From: Luteibacter aegosomatissinici | GTDB lineage: Bacteria > Pseudomonadota > Gammaproteobacteria > Xanthomonadales > Rhodanobacteraceae | Length of the DNA stretch: 64,000 nucleotides | Reading direction: 5' to 3' | NCBI RefSeq assembly: GCF_023078495.1 | Contig: NZ_CP095742.1 | Span: forward strand, 3,534,001-3,598,000 | Shown here: positions 38,407 through 46,676 of the stretch, piece by piece | How positions within the stretch are numbered: position 1 is the first letter of the stretch | Layout: each line of letters opens with the position of its first letter | The notes under the pieces: model-generated | Seen by the model: only the letters and a program-made list of their open reading frames with translations | Database searches by the model: none | What the model was told of the DNA's origin: nothing | Made by a program: the position numbers and the translations under genes

Positions 38407-41400
38407 ATGCCGAGTTTCTTCATCGACCGCCCCATCTTCGCGTGGGTCGTGGCGATCCTGATCAGCCTTACAGGCACGATCTCGCTGCTGAACATGGGCA
38501 TCGAGTCGTACCCGAACATCGCACCCCCGCAGGTCGTCGTTACGGCGACCTACCCGGGCGCGAGCGCGGATACGACCGAAAAAACCGTGACGCAGGTGAT
38601 CGAGCAGCAGCTGACCGGTATCGACCACCTGCTGTACTTCAGCTCGCAGTCCAGCTCGTCGGGCCAGGCTACGGTCACGCTTACCTTCGAAACCGGTACC
38701 GATCCTGACATCGCGCAGGTGCAGGTGCAGAACAAGGTCTCGCTGGCTACGCCCCGCCTGCCTTCGGAAGTGACCCAGCAGGGCGTCGTGGTGGCCAAGT
38801 CCAACCCCGACTTCCTGATGTTCGTCGCCCTCACCTCGACCAACCCGTCGATCGATAGCTATCGCCTGATGGATATCGTGTCGTCGCAGGTGCTCGACCA
38901 GGTCGCTCGTATTCCCGGCGTGGGCAGCACCCGCCAGCTGGGTTCCGAGTACGGCATGCGCGTCTGGCTGAACCCGGACAAGCTGCGTGGTTACGGCCTT
39001 TCGGCCACGGACCTGCAGCAGGCCCTGTCCACCCAGAACGTGCAGTTCGCCGCGGGCTCGATCGGTACCGACCCGGCCACCAACGGCCAGGGCTTCAGCG
39101 CGACCGTGTCGGCCGAAGGCCGCTTCACCTCGCCGGAAGAGTTCTCCAACATCATCCTGCGTGCCAACAACGATGGCACCGTGGTGAAGCTGAAGGATGT
39201 CGCCCGTGTCGAACTCGGCCCGCAGAGCTACGGCTTCGCCACCGAGTGGAACGGCACGCCCACCGGCTCGTTCGGTGTGCAGCTGCTGCCTGGCGCGAAC
39301 GCGCTGGACGTGGCCAATGCCGTGCGCGCGAAGATGGCCGACCTGGCCAAGAGCTTCCCGGATGGCGTGACCTGGTTCGCCCCGTATGACACGACGAAGT
39401 TCGTGGTGATCTCGATCGAGGAAGTGGTCCACACCCTCGTCGAAGCGATCATCCTCGTCTTCCTCGTGATGCTGATCTTCCTGCAGAACTTCCGTGCCAC
39501 GATCATTCCCACCCTGGTCATCCCGGTGGCGTTGCTCGGTACGTTCCTGGGCCTCTCCCCGCTGGGCTTCACCATCAACCAGCTCACGCTGTTTGGCATG
39601 GTGCTGGCCATCGGTATCGTGGTGGATGACGCGATCGTCGTGATCGAGAACGTCGAACGCATCATGTCCGAGGAGAACGCCACGCCGAAGGAAGCGACGC
39701 GCAAGGCGATGGGCCAGATCACCGGCGCGATCATCGCGATCACCGTGGTGCTGGCGGCCGTGTTCGTGCCATCGGCCCTGCAGCCGGGCGCCTCGGGCAT
39801 CATCTACAAGCAGTTCGCGCTGACCATCGCTGTGTCGATGGGCTTCTCGGCATTCCTCGCGCTGTCGTTCACCCCGGCCCTCTGCGCCACGATCCTGAAG
39901 CACGATCACGGCCAGCAGAAGAAGAACATCGTCTACCGCAAGTTCAACGAAGTCTTCGACTGGACGACCCACACCTACGCTGGCCACATCACCTCGGCGG
40001 TGCGCCACGCACCGCGCTGGATGGTGGTGTTCGTGCTGATCGCGGTGCTCTGCGGCTTCCTGTTCACCCGCCTGCCCACCAGCTTCGTCCCCGATGAAGA
40101 CCAGGGCTACGCGCTGGCCATCGTGCAGCTGCCGCCGGGCGCCAGCCTGGCTCGCACGCAGAAGGCGCAGGAAGACATCCGCAAGGTCATCCTCGGCGAC
40201 CCCGCCGTGGATGGCGTGTTCCAGATCTCCGGCTTCAGCTTCCTGGGCCAGGGTGAGAACGTGGGCATGGACTTCATCCGCCTGAAGGACTGGTCGGACC
40301 GTGATGTCACGGCAACCCAGTTCATCCAGGCGATGAACGGCAAGATGCAGTCGGTGACCAACGCCACGATCTTCGTGGTGAACCTGCCGACCATCCGCGG
40401 CCTGTCGCAGTTCGGCGGTATCGATATGTACCTGCAGGCCCGTGCCGGCCAGTCGCGCACGGAGCTGACCCAGGCCCGCAACATGCTGCTCGGCGCCGCC
40501 GCGCAGGATAAGCGCCTGGTGGGTATCCGCCCGAACACCCTGGAAGACGCCCCCACCCTGCAGCTTGACGTGGATCGCACGCAGGCACAGACCATGGGCC
40601 TGTCGGTCAGCGATATCTACACCGCCATTCAGCTCACGCTGGCACCGGTGTACATCAACGACTTCCAGTACGGCGGCCGTGTGAAGCGCGTGATGCTGCA
40701 GGCCGATGCGCCTTACCGCATGGGCACGGATTCGTTCGAGCACATCTTCACGCCGAGCACCCTCAGCGCGTCGTCCTCGAGCAGTGCCAGCAGCACGGGC
40801 GCAAGCGTCTCCAGCGCCTCGACCACCACCGACAGCAGCATGATCCCGCTGTCGAGCGTGGTGCACTCGAAGTGGACGAACGTCTCGCCCAGCCTCACCC
40901 GCTACAACGGCTACTCCGCAGTGGAAATCGTCGGCAACCAGGCCCCGGGTTATTCCACCGGCCAGGCCATGGGCATCGTCGAAGGCATCGTGAACGACAA
41001 GCTGCCGAAGGGCTTCGGCTATGACTGGACCGGCCAGTCCTACCAGGAAATCCTGGCGGGTAACTCGGCCACCATGCTCATGGTCCTGTCCATCGTCATC
41101 GTGTTCCTCTGCCTCGCCGCCCTGTACGAAAGCTGGTCCATTCCGGTGGCCGTGCTGCTGGTGGTACCGCTGGGCATGCTGGGTACGGTGGTGTTCTCGC
41201 AGCTGCGTGGCCTGCCGAACGATATCTTCTTCAAGATCGGCCTGATCACCGTGATTGGCCTTGCCGCAAAGAACGCGATCCTGATCGTGGAGTTCGCGGT
41301 GGAGCAGCAGGGTACGGGCAAGACGCTGAAGGATTCGGTGGTGGAAGCGGCTCGCCTGCGACTGCGCCCCATCCTGATGACCTCGCTGGCCTTCATCCTC

Positions 41401-41745
41401 GGCGTGCTGCCGCTGGCTATCTCCACGGGTGCGGGCGCCAACTCCCGCCACGCGATCGGTACCGGCGTGATCGGCGGCATGTTGTTCGCCACGTTCCTCG
41501 GCCTGCTGCTCATCCCGGTGTTCTACGTGGTGGTGCGCCGCCTGCTGGGTGACAAGCTGGACGAGGCGTCGAAGACCATCCGCCACCACGGCGATGATGG
41601 CCACGACGGCCACGATCCGCATGGCGGTGGCAATGGCCCGCAGGGCGGCGGCAACCCGCCGGTGAACACGGCCCCGCACGCACCGAACATTGGTGATGTA
41701 AGGGCCTTCGATTCCGACCCGCGACGCGGAACGGATCGCCCGTAA
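38407..41745 (+). CDS. RND efflux permease (AcrB/HAE1 family)
   Basis: A 1112-residue pump with the twelve-helix HAE1 topology. It starts with SFFIDRPIFAWVVAILI. The proton-relay Asp pair is in IGIVVDDAIVVIENVERI (TM4), with Lys/Thr relay regions in the second half (LITVIGLAAKNAILIVEFA). Residues of about 784-812 form a Ser/Thr-rich insertion just before MIPLSSVV, the position of AcrB MVPFSAF. The C-terminus has a 55-residue His/Gly/Pro/Asn-rich tail. Both are unusual against an AcrB length of about 1049. It starts 12 bases after the adaptor stop. Confidence 0.95.
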   Translation: MPSFFIDRPIFAWVVAILISLTGTISLLNMGIESYPNIAPPQVVVTATYPGASADTTEKTVTQVIEQQLTGIDHLLYFSSQSSSSGQATVTLTFETGTDPDIAQVQVQNKVSLATPRLPSEVTQQGVVVAKSNPDFLMFVALTSTNPSIDSYRLMDIVSSQVLDQVARIPGVGSTRQLGSEYGMRVWLNPDKLRGYGLSATDLQQALSTQNVQFAAGSIGTDPATNGQGFSATVSAEGRFTSPEEFSNIILRANNDGTVVKLKDVARVELGPQSYGFATEWNGTPTGSFGVQLLPGANALDVANAVRAKMADLAKSFPDGVTWFAPYDTTKFVVISIEEVVHTLVEAIILVFLVMLIFLQNFRATIIPTLVIPVALLGTFLGLSPLGFTINQLTLFGMVLAIGIVVDDAIVVIENVERIMSEENATPKEATRKAMGQITGAIIAITVVLAAVFVPSALQPGASGIIYKQFALTIAVSMGFSAFLALSFTPALCATILKHDHGQQKKNIVYRKFNEVFDWTTHTYAGHITSAVRHAPRWMVVFVLIAVLCGFLFTRLPTSFVPDEDQGYALAIVQLPPGASLARTQKAQEDIRKVILGDPAVDGVFQISGFSFLGQGENVGMDFIRLKDWSDRDVTATQFIQAMNGKMQSVTNATIFVVNLPTIRGLSQFGGIDMYLQARAGQSRTELTQARNMLLGAAAQDKRLVGIRPNTLEDAPTLQLDVDRTQAQTMGLSVSDIYTAIQLTLAPVYINDFQYGGRVKRVMLQADAPYRMGTDSFEHIFTPSTLSASSSSSASSTGASVSSASTTTDSSMIPLSSVVHSKWTNVSPSLTRYNGYSAVEIVGNQAPGYSTGQAMGIVEGIVNDKLPKGFGYDWTGQSYQEILAGNSATMLMVLSIVIVFLCLAALYESWSIPVAVLLVVPLGMLGTVVFSQLRGLPNDIFFKIGLITVIGLAAKNAILIVEFAVEQQGTGKTLKDSVVEAARLRLRPILMTSLAFILGVLPLAISTGAGANSRHAIGTGVIGGMLFATFLGLLLIPVFYVVVRRLLGDKLDEASKTIRHHGDDGHDGHDPHGGGNGPQGGGNPPVNTAPHAPNIGDVRAFDSDPRRGTDRP

Positions 41746-41750
41746 CACGA

Positions 41751-41779
41751 AAAGCCCGGCGAAAGCCGGGCTTTTTTTT
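41751..41779 (+). terminator. Rho-independent terminator of the RND operon
   Basis: The 10-bp stem AAAGCCCGGC / GCCGGGCTTT encloses a GAAA loop and merges into a run of eight T residues, 5 bases after the permease stop. Confidence 0.95.
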
Positions 41780-41781
41780 GG

Positions 41782-41810
41782 TTGACATTCGGGTCTCCTG
41801 CCACCAGCAT
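41782..41810 (+). promoter_or_regulatory. Candidate promoter for the TonB-receptor leader
   Basis: A perfect -35 hexamer TTGACA (41782-41787) lies just past the RND terminator. The -10 candidate CAGCAT (41805-41810) is 17 bases away and weak. It would start a transcript of about 340 bases of leader carrying the Cys-rich uORF. Confidence 0.4.
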
Positions 41811-41864
41811 GAAATAACGATCTGGCCATCCAGACGTCTCACCGGGCCAAACCACGAGGCATCA

Positions 41865-41951
41865 GTGACCCCGACCCAGCACACCGCCAACACGCCTTCC
41901 CTGCCGACCACCCTGATGGTCGCGGCGTGTTGTTGCCGCTGTCGGTCGTAA
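41865..41951 (+). CDS. Cys-rich 28-residue upstream ORF (candidate leader peptide)
   Basis: A GTG-initiated ORF with GAGG 5 bases upstream encodes a 28-residue peptide that ends MVAACCCRCRS and then TAA. Three of its four Cys codons are TGT, which is uncommon in this GC-rich genome. It sits in the presumed leader of the TonB-dependent receptor gene, about 200 bases before its start. Cys-rich upstream ORFs before TonB-receptor genes are known as copper-responsive nascent peptides in Bordetella (CruR/bfrG). Cysteinyl-tRNA-dependent attenuation is an alternative. No homology was tested. Confidence 0.5.
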   Translation: MTPTQHTANTPSLPTTLMVAACCCRCRS

Positions 41952-41990
41952 CCCCCTAGCGCTCCCACCGGCTTCGTTGCCGTTGCCCCT

Positions 41991-42013
41991 GTAGGAGCGC
42001 GCTTGCGCGCGAT
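41991..42013. repeat. Single REP element
   Basis: One copy of the GTAGGAGCGCGCTTGCGCGC element, with internal GCGCGC-TT-GCGCGC self-complementarity, lies between the uORF and the TonB receptor gene. Confidence 0.8.
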
Positions 42014-42020
42014 CCGGCGT

Positions 42021-42078
42021 CCCTCAACGCCCGTTCCCCGCTAATCCCCCCATTTCCTCCAAGCCATCGCCCCCACCG
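42021..42078 (+). promoter_or_regulatory. C-rich, G-poor tract (possible Rho-utilisation site)
   Basis: These 58 bases contain 33 C and only 6 G by direct count, with CT- and CA-containing runs and no stable hairpin. Such tracts can load Rho. Its position between the uORF and the receptor gene would allow Rho-dependent attenuation when the uORF is untranslated or stalled. The rest of the 41780-42154 interval holds nothing else I recognise. Confidence 0.35.
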
Positions 42079-42154
42079 GCGAGCTAGCGTCGTTCGCGTG
42101 CGTTATTGCGAATGGCGTCGCTTATCCATCGCTCCCCCACCAGGATCGCACCCC

Positions 42155-44551
42155 ATGTTGCACGCTCCGCTACACCGCCTCGCCCTTCCCGCGCTGATCA
42201 CCGCCAGCCTTGGCATGCCTGTCGCAAACGCGCAGGAGACGCCAGCTGATCCCGCTGCCAAGCCGCCCACCCAGCTCGAACAGGTGGTGGTTACCGGCAC
42301 GCGCTCGGTGAATCGCAGCCAGGAAAGCTCGCTTTCCCCCATCGACATCGTGACGGCGAAGGATCTGCAAACCGCTGGCGATACGCAGCTCGCCGCCGTG
42401 CTTTCACGCCTCGTGCCCTCCTTGAACTTCCCCCGTGCGCCCGGCAATGACGGCTCGGGCATCGTACGGCCCGCGGCTCTGCGCGGCCTCTCGCCGGACG
42501 AGACTCTGGTACTCGTCAACGGCAAGCGCTGGCACACGAGCGCCCTGCTGAACCTGCAAGGCGCCCTTGGACGCGGCTCCGCACCGGCCGACCTGAACTC
42601 GATTCCCATCTCCGCCATTGATCACATCGAAGTACTCCGCGACGGGGCCTCCGCGCAGTACGGCTCCGATGCGATCGCGGGCGTGATCAACATCGTGCTC
42701 AAGGGCGCCGCAAAGCCTGGCAGTAATGAGGCCAGCATCACGGCGGGCCGCTACAGCGCCGGCGACGGCAAGCAGTGGCAAGGTGAGGCGAGCATTGGCG
42801 TACCACTGGGCGGCGACAAGGGTTGGGCGCGACTGAGCGTCGTGCAAGGTCATGCCGATGCCACCAACCGCGGCGGTCGCGATTACCGGGATCCGACCTC
42901 CCCGTTGTACGGGCAGATCACCCAGCGCATTGGCGAGCCCGACATCAGCAACCACCAGGCGCTGCTGAATGTGCAGTACGCCATCACGCCGCATGCCGAG
43001 TTTTACGCGTTCGCCAGCACCAGCAGCCGCGAAGGCACCTCCCCCGCCCTGTTCCGCGCTTACAACAGTTCGCGGAACGTTCCGTCGATCTATCCGGAGG
43101 GCTTCCTGCCGCTCAACGATGTGCGTTCCATCGATAGCGCACTCGTGGCCGGCGTACGGGGCACGACGACCAGCGGATGGCGCTGGGATATCAGCGGCAA
43201 CTATGGCCGTGACCACGTCAGCATCGATCCGATCCACACCTTGAACGTCGACCTGGGCGCTGCCAGCCCCACTCGATTCAATGCCGGGCGCCTGATTTCG
43301 ACCCAGAAGGCCTTTGATGTCGATATCGCCAAGGACCTTTCGGTCGGTTGGCTACAGAACCCGGTCACCCTCGCGTTCGGCGTGGAATACCTCTACCAGC
43401 GCTACGGCATCGAAGCCGGTGATCCTGCATCGAACTTCGGCACAGGCTCGCAAGGATTTCCCGGGTTCACGCCCGGCGACTCGGGCTATCACTCGCGGCA
43501 CGATGTCGCCGAATACCTCAGCCTGGAAAACCAGATCACTGACAAGCTCAGCGGTTCGCTCGCCGTGCGCCACGAGGATTACACGGACTTCGGCAACACG
43601 ACGTCCGGCACGCTCTCCGCCCGTTACGACTTCACCGATACGTTCGCGCTGCGTGGCACGGCGGGCACGGGCTTCCGCGCGCCCTCGCTGGCCCAGCAGT
43701 TCTACACCACCACCTCGACCAACGTGATCGGTGGCGTGCCCACGCAGATCCGCAATTTTTCGGTCAGCGACCCGGCAGCACGCGCGCTGGGTGCCGAGCC
43801 GTTGAAAGCGGAGAAATCGCACAATTACACCCTAGGCGCCACGTACTTGCCGGGCGACTGGACGTTCTCGCTCGATGTGTACCAGATCACCATCGGCGAC
43901 CGCATCGTGCCTTCCGAGAACCTGGTGGGTAACGATGTGCAGGCCTACCTCACCAGCCAGGGTTACACGAACATCCAGGGCGGCAGCTATTTCACCAACG
44001 CGCTGAAAACCCGCACACGTGGCGTGGACTTCAGCAGCGGCTACCGGCTGGACCTCGGCAATGCCGGCCTGCTTCAGTTCACGGCGGCGTATAACCGCAA
44101 CCACACGACGATCCTCTCTGTCGCGCCGAATCCGCCGCAGCTCGCACAGAATGGCCTTGAACTCGTTCGCATTGGCCACATCGCCCAGGGCTACATCACC
44201 AACGGCGCACCGCGCGACAAGATCGCCCTGGGCACCGACTACACGCTGGGCAACTGGAGCGCGCATGGAACACTCACCCGCTATGGCACGTTCCTGCAGA
44301 ACCAGGATCCGGTAAGCAACCCCGGTTATGACCAATGGTTCGCTGCACGCTGGGTGCTCGATCTATCCACGAGCTACGCCCTGGATGGTTGGACCTTTAC
44401 CGCCGGTGTGGACAACCTCACCAATGTGTATCCGCAGAAGTACAAGGCGGGGAGCGATGGTGCGGTCGGCGGCACGTGGCCCTACCCGGATTACTCGCCG
44501 TTTGGGTATAGCGGACGGTACCTTTACACGCGGGTCGCTTATCGATGGTAG
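42155..44551 (+). CDS. TonB-dependent outer-membrane receptor
   Basis: A 798-residue receptor. A signal peptide ends near NAQ (about residue 27), followed by a TonB-box-like LEQVVVTGTR. The plug domain (about 50-190) has VLVNGKRWHTSALLN and IEVLRDGASAQYGSDAIAGV. The 22-strand barrel ends with LYTRVAYRW, an aromatic C-terminus for outer-membrane insertion. The ATG has AGGA at 9-nt spacing. The substrate is not predictable; the barrel resembles the large xanthomonad family taking up siderophores, vitamins or sugars. Control by the upstream Cys-rich uORF is suspected. Confidence 0.93.
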   Translation: MLHAPLHRLALPALITASLGMPVANAQETPADPAAKPPTQLEQVVVTGTRSVNRSQESSLSPIDIVTAKDLQTAGDTQLAAVLSRLVPSLNFPRAPGNDGSGIVRPAALRGLSPDETLVLVNGKRWHTSALLNLQGALGRGSAPADLNSIPISAIDHIEVLRDGASAQYGSDAIAGVINIVLKGAAKPGSNEASITAGRYSAGDGKQWQGEASIGVPLGGDKGWARLSVVQGHADATNRGGRDYRDPTSPLYGQITQRIGEPDISNHQALLNVQYAITPHAEFYAFASTSSREGTSPALFRAYNSSRNVPSIYPEGFLPLNDVRSIDSALVAGVRGTTTSGWRWDISGNYGRDHVSIDPIHTLNVDLGAASPTRFNAGRLISTQKAFDVDIAKDLSVGWLQNPVTLAFGVEYLYQRYGIEAGDPASNFGTGSQGFPGFTPGDSGYHSRHDVAEYLSLENQITDKLSGSLAVRHEDYTDFGNTTSGTLSARYDFTDTFALRGTAGTGFRAPSLAQQFYTTTSTNVIGGVPTQIRNFSVSDPAARALGAEPLKAEKSHNYTLGATYLPGDWTFSLDVYQITIGDRIVPSENLVGNDVQAYLTSQGYTNIQGGSYFTNALKTRTRGVDFSSGYRLDLGNAGLLQFTAAYNRNHTTILSVAPNPPQLAQNGLELVRIGHIAQGYITNGAPRDKIALGTDYTLGNWSAHGTLTRYGTFLQNQDPVSNPGYDQWFAARWVLDLSTSYALDGWTFTAGVDNLTNVYPQKYKAGSDGAVGGTWPYPDYSPFGYSGRYLYTRVAYRW

Positions 44552-44763
44552 GCACCGTCATTTCGTGCTGGTGACTACGGACATTCGTATAACGTCGAGT
44601 AGCTGACACGCCTTCCGAGCGCGGCCTACGCGCGCTTTCGTTAACGGCCTGCATACCCAGAAAAGCCTTTCGAAGACGCTTGTTTCCCGTCTTTGAGTTG
44701 CTAATCAGTTATGCAGTTCGAGCGTCACCCACGTTTACCTCGCCACGGCATTTGTGGCTCCCT

Positions 44764-45069
44764 ATGATGCCGCCCGTCGTGAGAGGCGTCAGGTTCGAGT
44801 GGAACGCAACGAAAGCGCGCAGCAACCTATCGAAGCACAAGATCTCGTTCCTCGATGCCACTGAGATATTTCGCGACGACTTCATGCTCGAGCAGCTCGA
44901 GGAGCCATCTCACTCGGAGCATCGCCATCGCGCCATCGGCGTCGCTGATAGCCGCATCTTGTTCATCGTTTTTACTTTCCGCGGAGATTGCATCCGCCTC
45001 ATATCGGCCCGAAAGGCTACTCGCCATGAAACAGTCAGATACTGGAAAAACCGTTTACTACGTGCTTGA
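44764..45069 (+). CDS. brnT: BrnT-family toxin (DUF497)
   Basis: A 101-residue protein matching BrnT, a ribonuclease toxin of type II systems. Family marks are FEWNATKARSNLSKHKISF, DATEIFRDD, EHRHRAIGV and IRLISARKATRHETVRYW, which hold the conserved Lys, His and Arg of the RelE-like fold. A second ATG three bases later is possible. The following small ORF overlaps it by 44 bases in another frame. The region has visibly lower GC than its surroundings, which suggests acquisition by transfer. Confidence 0.85.
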   Translation: MMPPVVRGVRFEWNATKARSNLSKHKISFLDATEIFRDDFMLEQLEEPSHSEHRHRAIGVADSRILFIVFTFRGDCIRLISARKATRHETVRYWKNRLLRA

Positions 45070-45262
45070 TCTCGATGCTCCGCCGCGCCGGATGAGCGTG
45101 GCCGAGGGTGAAGCCTTAGATGAATCACCCATCGATTTCAGCGATCTTCCCGAGCAGACAATCGACGAAAGCTGGTACATGCCGAATTGGCCAGCGCGCT
45201 TCGCCGCTCGTGCGGCGAGCCTCAAGGTCACCAGTACTGCGGAAGACACGATGACGTGTTGA
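45026..45262 (+). CDS. Atypical BrnA-like antitoxin partner
   Basis: A 78-residue acidic protein whose start lies inside brnT. The segment ESPIDFSDLPEQTIDESWYM resembles the toxin-binding N-terminal part of BrnA antitoxins (consensus like IDYSDIPELDDEFW). However, the ribbon-helix-helix DNA-binding C-terminus expected of BrnA (an LRLDADVLDWFK-type strand and helices) is absent. The last 27 residues are unlike it, and other frames do not restore it. It may be a truncated antitoxin that binds but does not repress. Confidence 0.55.
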   Translation: MKQSDTGKTVYYVLDLDAPPRRMSVAEGEALDESPIDFSDLPEQTIDESWYMPNWPARFAARAASLKVTSTAEDTMTC

Positions 45263-45288
45263 TCGAAGGGCCGGCGCCGTTCAACCAT

Positions 45289-45318
45289 AAAAAAAGCCCT
45301 GGCTCATGGCCAGGGCTT
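45289..45318 (-). terminator. Terminator of the acyl-CoA dehydrogenase gene
   Basis: On the minus strand the 10-bp stem AAGCCCTGGC / GCCAGGGCTT with a 5-base loop is followed by a T run (seven A residues at 45289-45295 on the plus strand). It lies 27 bases past the dehydrogenase stop. Confidence 0.9.
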
Positions 45319-45344
45319 CTCAATTTGCGCAAATCGGAGCGCGC

Positions 45345-46505
45345 TTAACGCAACCCCGTCTCCGCACGTGCGATCACCAAACGCTGGATCTCGCTCGTGC
45401 CCTCATAGATCTCGGTGATTTTGGCATCGCGGAAATAACGCTCGAGAGGCATTTCCTTGGAGTAACCCATGCCACCGTGGATCTGCACGGCCTGGTGGGT
45501 GATCCACATGGCGGCTTCGGATGCGACGAGCTTGGCCATGGAGGCCTCGGTGCCGAAGCGGCCACCGGTCTTTTCCACCTGGCCCTTGGTCCATGCGGCG
45601 CGCAGGGTCAGCAGCAAGGCCGAATCCAGCTTGCACTTCATGTCGGCGATCTTCGCCTGGGTCATCTGGAACGTGCCGATCGGCGTACCGAAGGCCTTGC
45701 GGTCACGCGACCACTGCAGGGTGGCTTCGTAAGCGGCACGGGCGATGCCCACAGCCTGCGAGGCGATACCGATACGGCCGGCATCCAGGACGCCCATGGC
45801 GATGGCGAAACCCTTGCCTTCCGCGCCCAGCAGGTCTTCCTTCGGGCAGACGTAATCGTGGAACTCGATTTCGCAGGTGGCCGAGGCGCGGATGCCCAGC
45901 TTCGGCTCGGTTTTGCCGGCCAGGAAGCCGTCGCGCTTGGTATCGATGATGAAGGCCGACACGCCCTTGGCACCGATCCCCGGCGTGGTCACGGCGAACA
46001 GCACGATGTAGCGCGCCACCGGGCCGGAGGTGATCCAGCTCTTCTTGCCGTTGATGACCCAGTCGCCATCGGCGTTCTTCACCGCGCGGGTGTGCATGTT
46101 CGAGGCATCCGAACCCGACTGCGGCTCGGTGAGCGCGTAAGCGCCGATAGCCTCGCCCGAGGCGATGGCGCGGACGTACTTCTGCTTCTGCTCTTCGGTG
46201 CCGTTCTTCAGGATGCCGTTGCAGAACAGCGAGTTGTTCACCGACATGATGGTGGAGGTGGCGGCATCGGCCGCGGCGATCTCAACCATGGCCAACACGT
46301 AGGCCACCGGGTCCATGCCCGCACCGCCGTACTCTTCCGGCACTTCGATGCCCATCAGGCCCAGCTGGCCCATTTCCTGGATGTTCTCGAGCGGGAATTC
46401 ACCCTTGGCATCGAGTTCGGCGGCCACCGGGGCGATACGCTTCTGGGCGAAATCGCGGGCGATGGACTGGATCGACAGCTGGTCGTCGGTAAAGCGGAAA
46501 TCCAT
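45345..46505 (-). CDS. Short-chain acyl-CoA dehydrogenase
   Basis: A 386-residue FAD-dependent acyl-CoA dehydrogenase. FAD- and substrate-binding segments AYALTEPQSGSDASNM and WITSGPVARYIV are present, as is the C-terminal QIHGGMGYSKEMPLERYFRD motif. The catalytic Glu lies in ITEIYEGTSEIQRLVIAR. The pattern fits butyryl- or 2-methylacyl-CoA dehydrogenases; the exact chain length is not resolved. The gene is single, with its own terminator, and divergent from the sahR-metH operon. Confidence 0.9.
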   Translation of the reverse strand: MDFRFTDDQLSIQSIARDFAQKRIAPVAAELDAKGEFPLENIQEMGQLGLMGIEVPEEYGGAGMDPVAYVLAMVEIAAADAATSTIMSVNNSLFCNGILKNGTEEQKQKYVRAIASGEAIGAYALTEPQSGSDASNMHTRAVKNADGDWVINGKKSWITSGPVARYIVLFAVTTPGIGAKGVSAFIIDTKRDGFLAGKTEPKLGIRASATCEIEFHDYVCPKEDLLGAEGKGFAIAMGVLDAGRIGIASQAVGIARAAYEATLQWSRDRKAFGTPIGTFQMTQAKIADMKCKLDSALLLTLRAAWTKGQVEKTGGRFGTEASMAKLVASEAAMWITHQAVQIHGGMGYSKEMPLERYFRDAKITEIYEGTSEIQRLVIARAETGLR

Positions 46506-46654
46506 GGGTCATACCTCGGGCCGCCAAGCGGCTCGGCTAGTCTTTGGGGGGAAGCAATCCGCCCATTCTAACGGTCGTTCGAGGTTTTCCTGCCCTGCAC
46601 CGCAACATGGAAACTTGACGTTGAGCCGTCCCGGCCCCATCCTTAGTATCTCTG

Positions 46655-46664
46655 TATCGCGATA
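46655..46664. promoter_or_regulatory. Palindrome TATCGCGATA before the sahR-metH operon
   Basis: A perfect 10-bp palindrome lies 12 bases before the ATG of the ArsR-type regulator, with AAAGGATG between. Its position near a likely transcription start makes it a candidate operator for autoregulation. Confidence 0.4.
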
Positions 46665-46676
46665 AAAGGATGTGGG

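Noticed and set aside
36589-41829. A 1746-codon open frame on the minus strand, antisense to tetR, the adaptor and the RND permease.
   Set aside because: It is a mirror frame of GC-rich coding DNA: its composition is His/Gly/Arg/Asp-rich with no domain, and the plus-strand genes have clear families and ribosome sites.
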